Positions 1 through 4,700 of a DNA stretch of 6,180 nucleotides are shown piece after piece. The notes beneath the pieces are model-generated. The model made no database searches, was not told the DNA's origin, and saw only the letters and a program-made list of their open reading frames with translations. Position 1 is the stretch's first letter, and the number at the start of each line of letters is the position of its first letter. This stretch comes from JAGPKI01 sp052034135 (GTDB lineage Bacteria > Caldisericota > Caldisericia > UBA6126 > JAGPKI01), in assembly GCA_052034135.1 (NCBI GenBank), contig JBPOJC010000094.1:1-6180 (forward strand), in the 5' to 3' direction. The translations under genes were made by a program, and so were the position numbers.

Positions 1-170
1 ACTTCACCCTTGTACACACCATAATTAGAGTCATATTTGTAAAGGTGAGCAAGAGTATGAGTATCAGTAATATCGTTTACTTGTACTATTTTTATCTCAG
101 GGTAATTCTCCAAAATAGCTTTGCAAACTTGCCTTCCTATTCTTCCAAAACCATTGATTCCAATATTCAC
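1..170 (-). CDS. gap: Glyceraldehyde-3-phosphate dehydrogenase, type I, N-terminal part
   Basis: Glycolytic and gluconeogenic cytosolic enzyme that oxidises glyceraldehyde 3-phosphate with NAD(P) and phosphate to 1,3-bisphosphoglycerate. Only the first 56 codons are present; the rest of a protein usually about 330-340 residues long lies beyond the window's left edge. The translation opens with the family's dinucleotide-binding Rossmann signature, GINGFGRIGR (residues 4-13). An NDITD stretch follows at the end of the second strand (32-36), the usual nucleotide-contact region, then YDSNYG (46-51), matching the family's YDSxxG. The catalytic cysteine is outside the window. The start is GTG at 170-168, preceded by a very strong Shine-Dalgarno AGGAGGGGAG (173-182, minus strand) about 6 bases upstream. 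It has its own promoter (219-247), so it need not be co-transcribed with the acetyltransferase gene upstream on the same strand. The family call is secure; only completeness is lacking. Confidence 0.95.
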   Translation of the reverse strand, partial: MNIGINGFGRIGRQVCKAILENYPEIKIVQVNDITDTHTLAHLYKYDSNYGVYKGE

Positions 171-218
171 TTCTCCCCTCCTATAATTAATTTTTAAAGA
201 AAAAAGTATCCTTAAAAG

Positions 219-247
219 ATTGTAATTTAAGAATGATTAAATTTCAA
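219..247 (-). promoter_or_regulatory. Sigma70-like promoter of the GAPDH gene
   Basis: On the minus strand, TTGAAA (242-247) and TACAAT (219-224) are separated by exactly 17 bases; each box matches the sigma70 consensus at five of six positions. Transcription would start near 212, giving a leader of about 42 nt that contains the strong Shine-Dalgarno. It lies in the 103-base gap between the acetyltransferase stop and the GAPDH start. Predicted by inspection only. Confidence 0.6.
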
Positions 248-273
248 CAACTCAAGCCAATTCAGTTTTGAGT

Positions 274-747
274 CTAACCTATCTTTTTTTGCATTTTATA
301 ATGGGGTATAGTGACTTCTATAAATTCTTCGCCTATCTTGACATAACCAAGTTTTTCGTAAAATTTAACAGCTGTTTTCCTCGAATTTAAAACGATCTTT
401 TTATAACCCAATCTTTTAGCAAAATCTTCAGCATAGATTACTAATTTTGTTCCTATACTTTTCCCTTTATAAGACTCGGAGACAGCAACTTGTCTCATCT
501 TTATTTCACTATTGTTTAATACAGTCAAAATCAAAACTCCAACTAACAAATCACTTAAAAATGCTCCGATATGAAAATCATTTTTCTCGCTCTCCAAGTT
601 TTCGTCAAATAGATTTAATTTTAAAGGTTTCCTTAATACTCTATCTCTTAACTTGAGTTCTTCTTTATATTCTTCTGAATCTATCTTAATTTGCCTTATT
701 ATTAATTTCTCTTGCATATTAGTTAAATTTTCTATTATTATATTCAC
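274..747 (-). CDS. GNAT family N-acetyltransferase
   Basis: Predicted to transfer an acetyl group from acetyl-CoA to an unknown amine; cytosolic. A typical single-domain GNAT by length (157 aa, or 147 from the inner start). Residues 11-40 (IRQIKID then a helix ending LRDRVLRKPL) match the opening of small GNATs. The central strand VGVLILTVL (69-77) is followed by MRQVAVSESYKGKSIGTKL (84-102): the beta-4 strand and acetyl-CoA pyrophosphate loop, Q/RxxGxG/A-like, here YKGKSIGTKL. KIVLNSRKTAVKFYEKLGYVKIGEEF (117-142) is the classic beta-5/alpha-4 end with the conserved aromatic. The longest frame starts with GTG at 747, but an ATG at 717 (codon 11) is equally possible. Neither has a visible Shine-Dalgarno. 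The ATG fits better if the weak promoter at 762-790 is real, because that would leave only about 7 nt before the GTG. Substrate cannot be inferred. Confidence 0.85.
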   Translation of the reverse strand: MNIIIENLTNMQEKLIIRQIKIDSEEYKEELKLRDRVLRKPLKLNLFDENLESEKNDFHIGAFLSDLLVGVLILTVLNNSEIKMRQVAVSESYKGKSIGTKLVIYAEDFAKRLGYKKIVLNSRKTAVKFYEKLGYVKIGEEFIEVTIPHYKMQKKIG

Positions 748-761
748 TTTTATAATAAAGT

Positions 762-790
762 AATATAGACAATCCCGCTATTCCAGTCAC
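762..790 (-). promoter_or_regulatory. Possible promoter of the GNAT gene, with its -35 box inside a repeat
   Basis: On the minus strand, GTGACT (785-790, four of six consensus positions) and TATATT (762-767, five of six) are 17 bases apart. The -35 box falls inside the 16-base stretch at 783-798 that recurs in repeat island B (3482-3497). Predicted transcription start is near 755. Weak on its own; the correct spacing is the main support. Confidence 0.3.
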
Positions 791-887
791 TCTGAGGAAG
801 CATATTTCATGGAGAAGTAGGACACCCCGTCTGTCACCCTGAGAAGTGCATCTAAAAGCAACGAAGGATCTTCTTGAGTGTCATTCC
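783..887 (+). repeat. REP-like repeat, copies A1 (partial) and A2
   Basis: Copy A1 begins with CCAGTCACTCTGAGGA (783-798), found identically on the other strand at 3482-3497, and runs on as AGCATAT before diverging. Copy A2 (833-887) reads CACCCTGAGAAG, then an A-rich middle, then CGAAGGATCTTCTTGAG, ending in GTGTCATTCC. The core 'CTGAGgAGCat...CGAAGGA' recurs on the minus strand at 3441-3497, 3256-3303 and 3659-3690. This resembles dispersed intergenic repeats of the 'GTCACCCTGAG...CGAAGGATC' type seen in many bacteria. Not coding: frames across it are repeat translations. Confidence 0.7.
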
Positions 888-896
888 TTCGTTTTT

Positions 897-954
897 CTTG
901 TCTTTCCCGCTTTTTCTTCTCGTCATTCCCGCATTTACTTCTCGTCATTCCCGC
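897..954 (+). repeat. Short tandem units ending in CATTCCCGC
   Basis: CTTCTCGTCATTCCCGC occurs identically at 916-932 and 938-954 (period 22). A degenerate earlier unit, CTTGTCTTTCCCGC, lies at 897-910, and GTGTCATTCCTTCG at 879-892 may be another. The last unit runs directly into the palindrome and inverted-repeat element at 943-1035. Confidence 0.6.
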
Positions 955-1035
955 GGAAGCGGGAATCCAGAAAGTTTAGAAGTATGTTTAGAAATAAGGT
1001 CTGGATTCCCGACAAAGGAGTTCAAGAATGGCGGA
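943..1035 (+). repeat. Inverted-repeat element with dRS3-like palindrome
   Basis: The element opens with CGTCATTCCCGC and contains a perfect hairpin: ATTCCCGC (947-954), loop GGAA, GCGGGAAT (959-966). This fits ATTCCC(N8)GGGAAT, the neisserial dRS3 pattern. A second perfect 12-bp inverted repeat, CGGGAATCCAGA (960-971) with TCTGGATTCCCG (1000-1011), brackets a 28-base spacer that holds GTTTAGAA twice (974-981, 986-993). The right end, near GAATGGCGG (1026-1034), looks like a decayed GAATGAC end complementary to the left end. Overall it looks like a small non-autonomous palindromic element. Nothing else gene-like is seen from 748 to 1237. Confidence 0.65.
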
Positions 1036-1095
1036 TACCAAGATTTCTCGGAAAAAGGTAAAATGTGCACTTTCGAAATAACAGAAAGGATACAC

Positions 1096-1143
1096 TATAT
1101 ATTATTTCTCTCTTCAATGCATAATAATAACAAATAATATATA
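1096..1143. repeat. 12-bp AT-only inverted repeat
   Basis: TATATATTATTT (1096-1107) and AAATAATATATA (1132-1143) are perfect inverted complements around a 24-base loop, in the very AT-rich stretch upstream of yjbQ. It has no GC pair, so it would be weak as an RNA hairpin. It could be a protein-binding or easily melted region, or chance in AT-rich DNA. Confidence 0.3.
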
Positions 1144-1181
1144 ATTTAATAAACATATTGCATTAAAACATACATGGTATA

Positions 1182-1209
1182 TTGGTTTAATGATATATAT
1201 TATTATGAT
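1182..1209 (+). promoter_or_regulatory. Possible promoter of yjbQ
   Basis: TTGGTT (1182-1187) and TATGAT (1204-1209) are 16 bases apart, which would start RNA near 1216, just before the Shine-Dalgarno at 1227-1231. The surrounding 100 bases are so AT-rich that several other -10-like hexamers occur (for example TATACT at 1214-1219), so the exact choice is uncertain. Confidence 0.3.
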
Positions 1210-1237
1210 TTGATATACTCTTAAATGGAGGTTAGAA

Positions 1238-1630
1238 ATGAAATTTATTATTAATGTATCTTCTTCTCAACGCATTGAAGCAATAAATGTAACTTCAAAA
1301 ATCAATGAAATTTTAATAAATGAAACTATTAAACAAGGCATTATTTTTTTATATGTTCCCCACACAACTGCTGCAATTACAATAAATGAAGCATATGATC
1401 CTTCTGTGATGGAAGATTTCCTAAATCACTTATCTAAAATTGTTCCTTATGATGGTTCATACAAACATTTAGAAGATAATGCCGATGCACATATAAAAGC
1501 TTCCATAATTGGAAATCAGAGACTTGTAATAATTGAAGATGGTAAACCTCTCTTGGGTAGATGGGAAGGAATATTTTTTCTGGAATTCGATGGTCCAAGG
1601 AAAAGAGAATTAATTGTTAAACTTATCTAA
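1238..1630 (+). CDS. yjbQ: YjbQ / UPF0047 family protein
   Basis: Small cytosolic protein of the YjbQ (COG0432, UPF0047) family. Its true role is unsettled; family members have been reported to show low thiamin phosphate synthase activity. The 130 residues match the family's usual 130-140, so it is full length. The family motifs appear in order: a C-terminal part of strand 3 with VPHTTAAITINE (40-51), then HLEDNADAHIKAS (77-89) with the conserved histidines H77 and H85, then GKPLLGRWEGIFFLEFDGPRKR-type ending (102-123). H42, H77 and H85 are the likely ligand or metal-site histidines by family analogy. The ATG start is supported by GGAGG at 1227-1231, six bases upstream. It stands alone: divergent from the GNAT gene and convergent with glutamate dehydrogenase, with a shared terminator 42 bases after its stop. 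Confidence 0.93.
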   Translation: MKFIINVSSSQRIEAINVTSKINEILINETIKQGIIFLYVPHTTAAITINEAYDPSVMEDFLNHLSKIVPYDGSYKHLEDNADAHIKASIIGNQRLVIIEDGKPLLGRWEGIFFLEFDGPRKRELIVKLI

Positions 1631-1671
1631 AGCAGGATATTTCGTTGTTAATATTTTGATCTTCTTAAAAA

Positions 1672-1713
1672 CAATAAATACCCGTTTGTGTCAAAACGAA
1701 CGGGTATTTATTG
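1672..1713. terminator. Bidirectional intrinsic terminator between yjbQ and gdhA
   Basis: A perfect 15-bp stem pairs 1672-1686 with 1699-1713 (CAATAAATACCCGTT with its complement). Three further inner pairs, one a G-T, leave a 6-base loop. On the minus strand the stem is followed at once by TTTTT, ideal for ending gdhA. On the plus strand a CTCTTTTT tract begins a few bases after the stem and would end yjbQ. It sits between two convergent genes, as expected. Confidence 0.88.
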
Positions 1714-1753
1714 AAACTCTTTTTAAATTTGCTTAAAAAGAATTAATGTGTTA

Positions 1754-3040
1754 TTACACCCATCCTCTAAGCTTGCATGCAGAAACAACTCTTTCTATGG
1801 CTATTATATATGCAGCATCACGCATATATAAACCTCTTTCTCTCGCTAATGCCGATACTTTAAGAAAAGCATCTGTCATTTTTGCATCCAATTTTGAAAG
1901 AACTTCGTCTTTGGGCCAATAGAAATTCATATTACTCTGGACTTGTTCAAAATAGCTACAAGTTACTCCTCCAGCATTTGCCAAGAAATCAGGAATAACA
2001 AAAATACCTTTCTCTTGGATAATTTTGTCTGCATCAGGAGTTGTTGGACCATTTGCCGCTTCTGCAATTATCTTCACTTTATTAGAAATTTTTCTTGCGG
2101 TAACATCATTAACCTGATTTTCAAGTGCTGCAGGAATAAGAATAGAAACATCTTGCTCAATCCAGGCATCACCTTCTAAAACTTCATAATTAAGCTCCTT
2201 TGCTTTATTCTTATCAATGCTACCAAATTTATCAGTTATTTCTAAAATCTCTTTGACATTAATACCATCTTTTTTCACATAGGAGTAAGACTTTTGATCT
2301 GCCTGATCCCAGCAAGATATACAAATAATCTTTCCGCCATATTTTGTATAAAGATCAGCTGCATGTCTTCCGACATTACCAAAACCTTGAATAGAGGCAG
2401 TTGTTTCTTTTATAGCTATGCCCTTCTCACGAAGAGCTTCTCTCAATGTGTAAATAACACCGTAGCCTGTAGCTTCAGTTCTACCAAGAGAACCACCTAA
2501 TTCAACAGGTTTACCAGTGATAAATCCAGGCATTCTACCATGATGGATTTTTTCATACTCATCAAGCATCCATATCATATGTTGGGCGTTTGACATAACA
2601 TCAGGAGCAGGTACATCAATTACTGGTCCAACATTATATGCTATCTGTTGAACCCATCCTCTGCATAAGGCTTCTTGCTCTCTTTCTGATAAATTATGAG
2701 GATCGCAAACAATCCCTCCTTTTCCGCCACCTAAAGGAATATCAACAACTGCACATTTCCAAGTCATCCACATTGATAATGCTTTAACAGTATCAATTGT
2801 TTCATGTGGATGAAATCTAACTCCTCCCTTGCAAGGACCTCTTGCATCATTGTGTTGAACTCTAAAACCCTTGAATACCTTTACTGTTCCATTATCCATT
2901 TTAACAGGTATCAAGAAATGGTATTCTCTCAAAGGATTTCTTAAAAGTTCTCTTGTAGACTCATCTAATTTTAATTTCTCAGCAACAGAATCAAATTGCT
3001 GTTGAGCCATTTCAAAGGGATTAAATGATTTGTCAGCCAT
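1754..3040 (-). CDS. gdhA: Glutamate dehydrogenase (Glu/Leu/Phe/Val family)
   Basis: Interconverts glutamate with 2-oxoglutarate plus ammonia using NAD(P); cytosolic, normally a hexamer. At 428 aa it is full length. The N-terminal substrate domain holds the lysines K71 (GPCKGGVRFHP), K95 (MTWKCA) and K107 (LGGGKGG), the acid D147 (APDVM) and S362 (GGVTCSYFE). Their mutual spacings equal those of K89, K113, K125, D165 and S380 in Clostridium symbiosum glutamate dehydrogenase, so the active site is intact. The nucleotide domain begins with QGFGNVGRHAA (218-228). After its second strand comes ISCWDQ (241-246), where many relatives have an acid after the serine; cofactor preference is therefore unclear, and the role may be catabolic or assimilatory. 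ATG start; GGAGG lies at 3054-3058 with a rather long 13-base spacer, and an in-frame stop just upstream excludes an earlier start. It has its own promoter and terminator, so it is monocistronic. Confidence 0.97.
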   Translation of the reverse strand: MADKSFNPFEMAQQQFDSVAEKLKLDESTRELLRNPLREYHFLIPVKMDNGTVKVFKGFRVQHNDARGPCKGGVRFHPHETIDTVKALSMWMTWKCAVVDIPLGGGKGGIVCDPHNLSEREQEALCRGWVQQIAYNVGPVIDVPAPDVMSNAQHMIWMLDEYEKIHHGRMPGFITGKPVELGGSLGRTEATGYGVIYTLREALREKGIAIKETTASIQGFGNVGRHAADLYTKYGGKIICISCWDQADQKSYSYVKKDGINVKEILEITDKFGSIDKNKAKELNYEVLEGDAWIEQDVSILIPAALENQVNDVTARKISNKVKIIAEAANGPTTPDADKIIQEKGIFVIPDFLANAGGVTCSYFEQVQSNMNFYWPKDEVLSKLDAKMTDAFLKVSALARERGLYMRDAAYIIAIERVVSACKLRGWV

Positions 3041-3085
3041 AGCTATTAATTAACCTCCAATAATATTTTATTTATCTGTTAAATA

Positions 3086-3114
3086 AGTTTACAATAAACC
3101 AAAATATAAGTCAA
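3086..3114 (-). promoter_or_regulatory. Sigma70-like promoter of gdhA
   Basis: On the minus strand, TTGACT (3109-3114, five of six) and TAAACT (3086-3091, four of six) are 17 bases apart. Transcription would begin near 3079, giving a leader of about 39 nt that carries the GGAGG ribosome binding site. Upstream of it (3115-3180) the DNA is AT-rich with a tandem GTGTTTTTT (3141-3149, 3150-3158) and no recognisable operator. Confidence 0.55.
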
Positions 3115-3255
3115 AATTTTAACTTTTACTCAGTATATTAGTGTTTTTTGTGTTTTTTAATCTTCTTGCTAATATAAATTTTACTGTCATTCCAAAAGTG
3201 TACATTGATGAACCGACATAGAAGAAAAATCTCAATGTCTAATATATTAAAATAA

Positions 3256-3303
3256 GAGTTCCTTCGTGAGCAAAATAAAGATACGCTCCCTCAGGAAGAC
3301 GGG
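3256..3303 (-). repeat. REP-like repeat, copy B2
   Basis: On the minus strand it reads CCCGTCTTCCTGAGGGAGCG, then an AT-rich middle, then TTTTGCTCACGAAGGAACTC: the same plan as copies A2 and B1. The 15 bases TTCGTGAGCAAAATA (3263-3277, plus strand) recur exactly at 3667-3681 in copy B3. Confidence 0.6.
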
Positions 3304-3326
3304 TGGGGTGGAGAGGATATTCTTCT

Positions 3327-3449
3327 TAGCTGGAATGACGCTCCTCTGAATGACGGGAGTGGGTGAGATTCCCATTTTCATGGGAATAGCAAAGAATAAA
3401 TGGATTCCCGCAATCGCTCGGAATGACAGGAAAAATCGAGGGAATGACA
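3327..3449. repeat. GGAATGAC repeat cluster with dRS3-like palindrome
   Basis: The motif (G)GAATGAC, the complement of GTCATTCC, occurs at 3332-3339, 3348-3354 (lacking the first G), 3420-3427 and 3441-3448. Within the cluster lies a perfect hairpin ATTCCCAT (3368-3375), loop TTTC, ATGGGAAT (3380-3387): the same 8-4-8 geometry and ATTCCC(N8)GGGAAT pattern as the palindrome at 947-966. A third, less regular pair, ATTCC (3404-3408) with GGAAT (3420-3424), resembles the GGATTCCCG...GGAATGACA ends of such elements. No coding potential beyond repeat-derived frames. Confidence 0.6.
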
Positions 3450-3497
3450 TTAAGAGGATCCTTCGTAACTCAAGAAGATGCTCCTCAGAGTGACTGG
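3441..3497 (-). repeat. REP-like repeat, copy B1
   Basis: The most complete copy. On the minus strand: CCAGTCACTCTGAGGAGCAT, then CTTCTTGAGTTACGAAGGATCC, ending in ATGTCATTCC. Its first 16 bases are identical to 783-798, and its CGAAGGATC and terminal GTCATTCC match copy A2 (833-887). The two islands therefore carry the family in opposite orientation. Confidence 0.65.
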
Positions 3498-3500
3498 GGG

Positions 3501-3558
3501 TGTCATCCCCGAAATCCACAAAAATGTCATCCCAGAATGTATTTATCGGGGATCCAGG
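3501..3558 (+). repeat. GTCATCCC palindromic repeat
   Basis: TGTCATCCC occurs twice (3501-3509, 3525-3533). The first is followed by CGA, so ATCCCCGA (3505-3512) pairs perfectly with TCGGGGAT (3546-3553); the second can pair more loosely with the same right arm. The form 'GTCATCCC..GAATGT.TTTATCGGGGATCCAGG' is another widespread intergenic repeat type, distinct from the GTCATTCC family beside it. TTTTTT follows at 3561-3566 but is too far from the stem for a confident terminator. Confidence 0.5.
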
Positions 3559-3658
3559 TCTTTTTTAATATTTTTTGTATTTAGGAGTGACAGAATTGTC
3601 ATTTTTACCTCACTTATATATATGGAGGATTTTTATAAGGAGGAATGTAAAAAATACT

Positions 3659-3690
3659 GAGTATCTTTCGTGAGCAAAATATGCTCTCTT
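3659..3690 (-). repeat. REP-like repeat, copy B3 (short)
   Basis: On the minus strand: AAGAGAGCATATTTTGCTCACGAAAGATACTC. It contains the exact 15-mer shared with copy B2 and a small hairpin, GAGCA/TGCTC with a 5-base loop (3673-3687). It lies 36 bases before the first possible start codon of the accessory gene cluster. The remaining 3559-3726 is AT-rich, with an orphan ribosome-binding-like AAGGAGG at 3637-3643 and no convincing promoter. Confidence 0.5.
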
Positions 3691-3726
3691 AAAATGTATG
3701 GATTAAATATTTATTAATAGAATCAA

Positions 3727-4689
3727 TTGGTTAATTCAAAAGAAATAATTAAATGCGATAAGTTTACAATATTAAGCAATTTTACAAATGCAATTTTGAT
3801 TTTTTATTGTTGTTTATATAATTATGTTGTGAAAGAAATAATTGATAACATTAAATCACTCACAAAAAATTTAGATAAAGTGTTAAAATTATTAGCTAAA
3901 TATAATAAGTCAAAAGAAAATCTTTTAGATAATGCTTATTTGGCTGAAAAGAATTTAACTGAGATAACCAAATTAGCTGATGTTTTACCACCTTTCCCAA
4001 TTAAAACCTCAATTTTAAATCTTATTAACGATGAAAAGGAGATTTTAGAGAAAGCAAAAGATGATTTCCGATTTAGTTTTGGTGAAAAATTAAGTGATTT
4101 ATTTAAAAAAGATGGGAAAACCATTAAAGGACAGTATCCAACATTGAGAGTTGGAATGTATACAATAAAACTTAACTTTGAGTTTGGAGAGGCTCAATTA
4201 TTTTTTGGTCCTGAAGTGGAGAAGATAAAATCAAAAATACCTCTAAATCCAACTTCTATTTATGATTCAATAACTAAATTTGATAAGGAGCTTAATAGCG
4301 AAAAGATAGATCCTGTTGAACTATTTAAGGATTTTACGGAAGCTTACAAGAGAAGACTATTATTAACTGGAAAAATAATTGGTGAAAAGTTGCCAATTAT
4401 TGAAGTTCTGAATGAATTTGTTTTCATTAAACAACCTCAAAAATTCTTTACCGACCCTAAAAAAGAAAATTTTCGAGACTATTCAAGGATAAAATTATCT
4501 TATCTTCTTTACATTTTGCGAAAATCGAATAATGCAGTTAAGGGACTAAAGTTTTATGTAGCTACTTTTGATGCAACAGGAGATAAAAAAAACTCTATCT
4601 GGATTCCTGATAACGACGAAGGAGACGGGACATATTATTCATATATTTCAATTGAGACAGAGAATAAAGTAAGAGAAGTATTGTTTTAA
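3727..4689 (+). CDS. Unrecognised protein, first gene of the BrxD-like ATPase cluster
   Basis: I do not recognise a named family. Residues 36-128 are charged and helical, probably coiled-coil (EIIDNIKSLTKNLDKVLKLL and following). The rest looks like a compact alpha/beta domain: a strand-rich segment at 135-167 ending LFFGPEVEKI, a helical stretch with ENFRDYSRIKLSYLLYILR (247-265), and a polar ending with IWIPDNDEGDG (291-301) and TYYSYISIE. No catalytic signature, signal peptide or zinc site is seen. The start is uncertain. An in-frame stop lies at 3718-3720, and the possible starts are TTG 3727, TTG 3796 and GTG 3829, none with a Shine-Dalgarno. Residues 13-35 are oddly hydrophobic (with CC) and may be untranslated; the helical core begins just after the GTG. 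A TATAAT at 3817-3822 would place an RNA start at about that GTG. The ATPase gene follows after 11 bases, implying a shared function. Confidence 0.75.
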   Translation: MVNSKEIIKCDKFTILSNFTNAILIFYCCLYNYVVKEIIDNIKSLTKNLDKVLKLLAKYNKSKENLLDNAYLAEKNLTEITKLADVLPPFPIKTSILNLINDEKEILEKAKDDFRFSFGEKLSDLFKKDGKTIKGQYPTLRVGMYTIKLNFEFGEAQLFFGPEVEKIKSKIPLNPTSIYDSITKFDKELNSEKIDPVELFKDFTEAYKRRLLLTGKIIGEKLPIIEVLNEFVFIKQPQKFFTDPKKENFRDYSRIKLSYLLYILRKSNNAVKGLKFYVATFDATGDKKNSIWIPDNDEGDGTYYSYISIETENKVREVLF

Positions 4690-4700
4690 GAATAAAAAAG

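Noticed and set aside
249..273. Terminator after the GNAT gene (ACTCAA/TTGAGT inverted repeat)
   Set aside because: Only a 6-bp AT-rich stem with a 12-base loop and no T-tract. It also abuts the GAPDH promoter.
447..656. Open frame opposite the GNAT gene
   Set aside because: Antisense shadow of a well-supported GNAT domain, with no ribosome binding site. The same applies to plus-strand frames inside gdhA (1943-2179, 2294-2500) and the minus-strand frame at 3936-4124.
897..954. CRISPR array from the 22-base-period repeats
   Set aside because: Only two exact units, with 5-base spacers. The units belong to the dispersed CATTCCCGC family and no cas gene is seen.
846..1137. Plus-strand open frames over the repeat island (846-1061 and 874-1137)
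   Set aside because: Their peptides are translations of the CATTCCCGC-type repeats (SRHSR, PRKRES, IPAFTSRH). There is no ribosome binding site and no family resemblance.
3501..3566. Intrinsic terminator from the GTCATCCC palindrome followed by TTTTTT
   Set aside because: The stem ends 7 bases before the T-tract, the loop is long, and no plus-strand gene lies upstream to be terminated.
3247..3660. Open frames 3247-3519 (minus) and 3478-3660 (plus)
   Set aside because: Both consist of repeat sequence in island B, with low-complexity peptides of the same kind as island A. Neither has a start signal.
3263..3681. Target-site duplication of a 390-base insertion
   Set aside because: The 15-mer lies inside two copies of a repeat family that also occurs elsewhere in the window, so shared ancestry of the repeats explains it better than a duplication at insertion.
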